From contig JBNKYL010000229.1 in assembly GCA_050300875.1 (NCBI GenBank), positions 1 through 6,363 on the forward strand: DNA of 6,363 nt, in the 5' to 3' direction. This DNA is from CBDCFL01 sp050300875. Its GTDB lineage: Bacteria; Pseudomonadota; Alphaproteobacteria; Rhodobacterales; Rhodobacteraceae. The notes beneath the pieces are model-generated. The model saw only the letters and a list, made by a program, of their open reading frames with translations. It had not been told where the DNA came from and searched no databases. Shown here piece by piece: positions 5,916 to 6,363 of this stretch. Made by a program: the position numbers and the translations under genes. Every line of letters begins with the position of its first letter. Positions within the stretch are counted from its first letter, which is position 1.

Positions 5916-6363
5916 TCAGCAGGTACTGCCTGGCACGCCGCGCAATGCTGGAAGAAACAGATCACCTTTTTCGTAGCCGATCAGCTGTTCGGTTGCCCAA
6001 TCTATATGGGTATTCATGACGGCCATTTCGCAATCCTGAAACGGTTCGGGCTGGCAGTATTTGGCAAGATAGGATGTGTCCGGCACGTGGTCAGGAATTG
6101 CACCCTGATTAAACAAGTGTCCAAAGTCATTGGCGAGCTGGGCGATGAATTCAGCGGGCGAAACCAGCAGTCGTTCGTAGTTGACCTGAACAACATGGTC
6201 GACCTGTTCGGACAAGCTGGTCCATGCCTGCACTTTGTATTTGCGAAGTTGGAACAGGTCTATGTGTGCGCCGGTTTCGGGGTGGACGTCCGGGATGGGC
6301 CGGCCGTGCACATCCACACCCCTCAACAGTGTTCCGGGCAAGTCTGAAATGGACTTGCCCACC
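5916..6363 (-). CDS. Sulfotransferase-like protein, C-terminal part only
   Basis: The minus-strand frame is open from the right edge to a TGA at 5918-5916, giving at least 148 residues. The first complete codon is GTG (6362-6360), probably an internal Val rather than a start, because the family match begins mid-protein. The recognisable part is KYKVQAWTSL (41-50), then VVQVNYERLLVSPAEF (57-72) and IAQLANDFG (73-81). This follows the sulfotransferase pattern of a helix, a valine-rich strand, a YE(x)L motif, a Pro and a helix ending in FG. The end, HIDWATEQLIGYEKGD (119-134), also resembles the tail of such proteins. The PAPS-binding loop expected near the N-terminus would lie off the window, so activity cannot be judged. 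It converges on mch with 9 nt between stops. G+C is about 51% (92 of 180 bases at 6001-6180) against about 66% in mch, which suggests later acquisition. The family call is tentative; a real gene is likely. Confidence 0.5.
   Translation of the reverse strand, partial: VGKSISDLPGTLLRGVDVHGRPIPDVHPETGAHIDLFQLRKYKVQAWTSLSEQVDHVVQVNYERLLVSPAEFIAQLANDFGHLFNQGAIPDHVPDTSYLAKYCQPEPFQDCEMAVMNTHIDWATEQLIGYEKGDLFLPALRGVPGSTC
6336..6360. repeat. Perfect 9-bp inverted repeat in the right-edge gene
   Basis: GGGCAAGTC (6336-6344) and GACTTGCCC (6352-6360) are exact reverse complements separated by 7 nt (TGAAATG). The repeat lies inside the sulfotransferase-like reading frame, where it encodes GKSISDLP. No T-run follows in the visible sequence on either side, so it is not an evident terminator. 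Confidence 0.6.

Noticed and set aside
6352..6362. GKS at the start of the right-edge gene as a Walker A P-loop
   Set aside because: The preceding glycine of GxxxxGK[ST] would be off the window, and the rest of the protein matches the C-terminal half of a sulfotransferase-like fold.

Overview
The window looks like core-metabolism chromosome from a Rhodobacteraceae/roseobacter-type alphaproteobacterium. The basis is high G+C in the genes (about 66% in a 180-base hand count near 5.8 kb), an alphaproteobacterial LDH-like malate dehydrogenase, and genes assigned by protein resemblance to (3S)-malyl-CoA thioesterase and mesaconyl-CoA hydratase. In this group those two enzymes belong to the ethylmalonyl-CoA pathway of acetyl-CoA assimilation. 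A comparable mdh ... mcl2 ... mch neighbourhood is known to me from memory in Rhodobacter sphaeroides. No database search was run.

Layout from left to right. (1) Minus strand, 1-929: most of a peptidase T gene, whose C-terminus lies off the left edge. (2) 951-980: a strong minus-strand intrinsic terminator behind mdh, only 21 nt before the pepT start codon. (3) Minus strand, 1006-1968: mdh. (4) 1969-2133: a divergent intergenic region. (5) Plus strand, 2134-2883: a TSUP (TauE/SafE) membrane transporter. (6) Minus strand, 2884-3198: a small secreted protein of unknown function whose stop codon abuts the transporter stop. (7) 3199-3484: an A+T-richer non-coding region with a possible promoter and an inverted repeat next to the mcl2 ribosome binding site. 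(8) Plus strand, 3485-5906: a tight three-gene operon of mcl2, an NnrU-family membrane protein and mch, with gaps of 1 and 3 nt. (9) Minus strand, 5916-6363: the C-terminal part of a sulfotransferase-like protein with clearly lower G+C (about 51%), converging on mch with a 9-nt gap.

How the genes fit together. Mch interconverts mesaconyl-C1-CoA and beta-methylmalyl-CoA. A separate lyase, not in this window, cleaves beta-methylmalyl-CoA to glyoxylate and propionyl-CoA and condenses glyoxylate with acetyl-CoA to malyl-CoA. Mcl2 hydrolyses malyl-CoA to malate, and Mdh oxidises malate to oxaloacetate. Three enzymes here therefore act close together in C2/C4 flux. The NnrU-family membrane protein inside the operon and the TSUP transporter beside mdh have no established role in the pathway.

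I see no CRISPR array, transposase, tRNA or rRNA, and no clearly novel defence or mobile system. The points most worth a second look are the structured mcl2 start region, the coupled NnrU gene, the terminator-pepT arrangement and the compositional break after mch.
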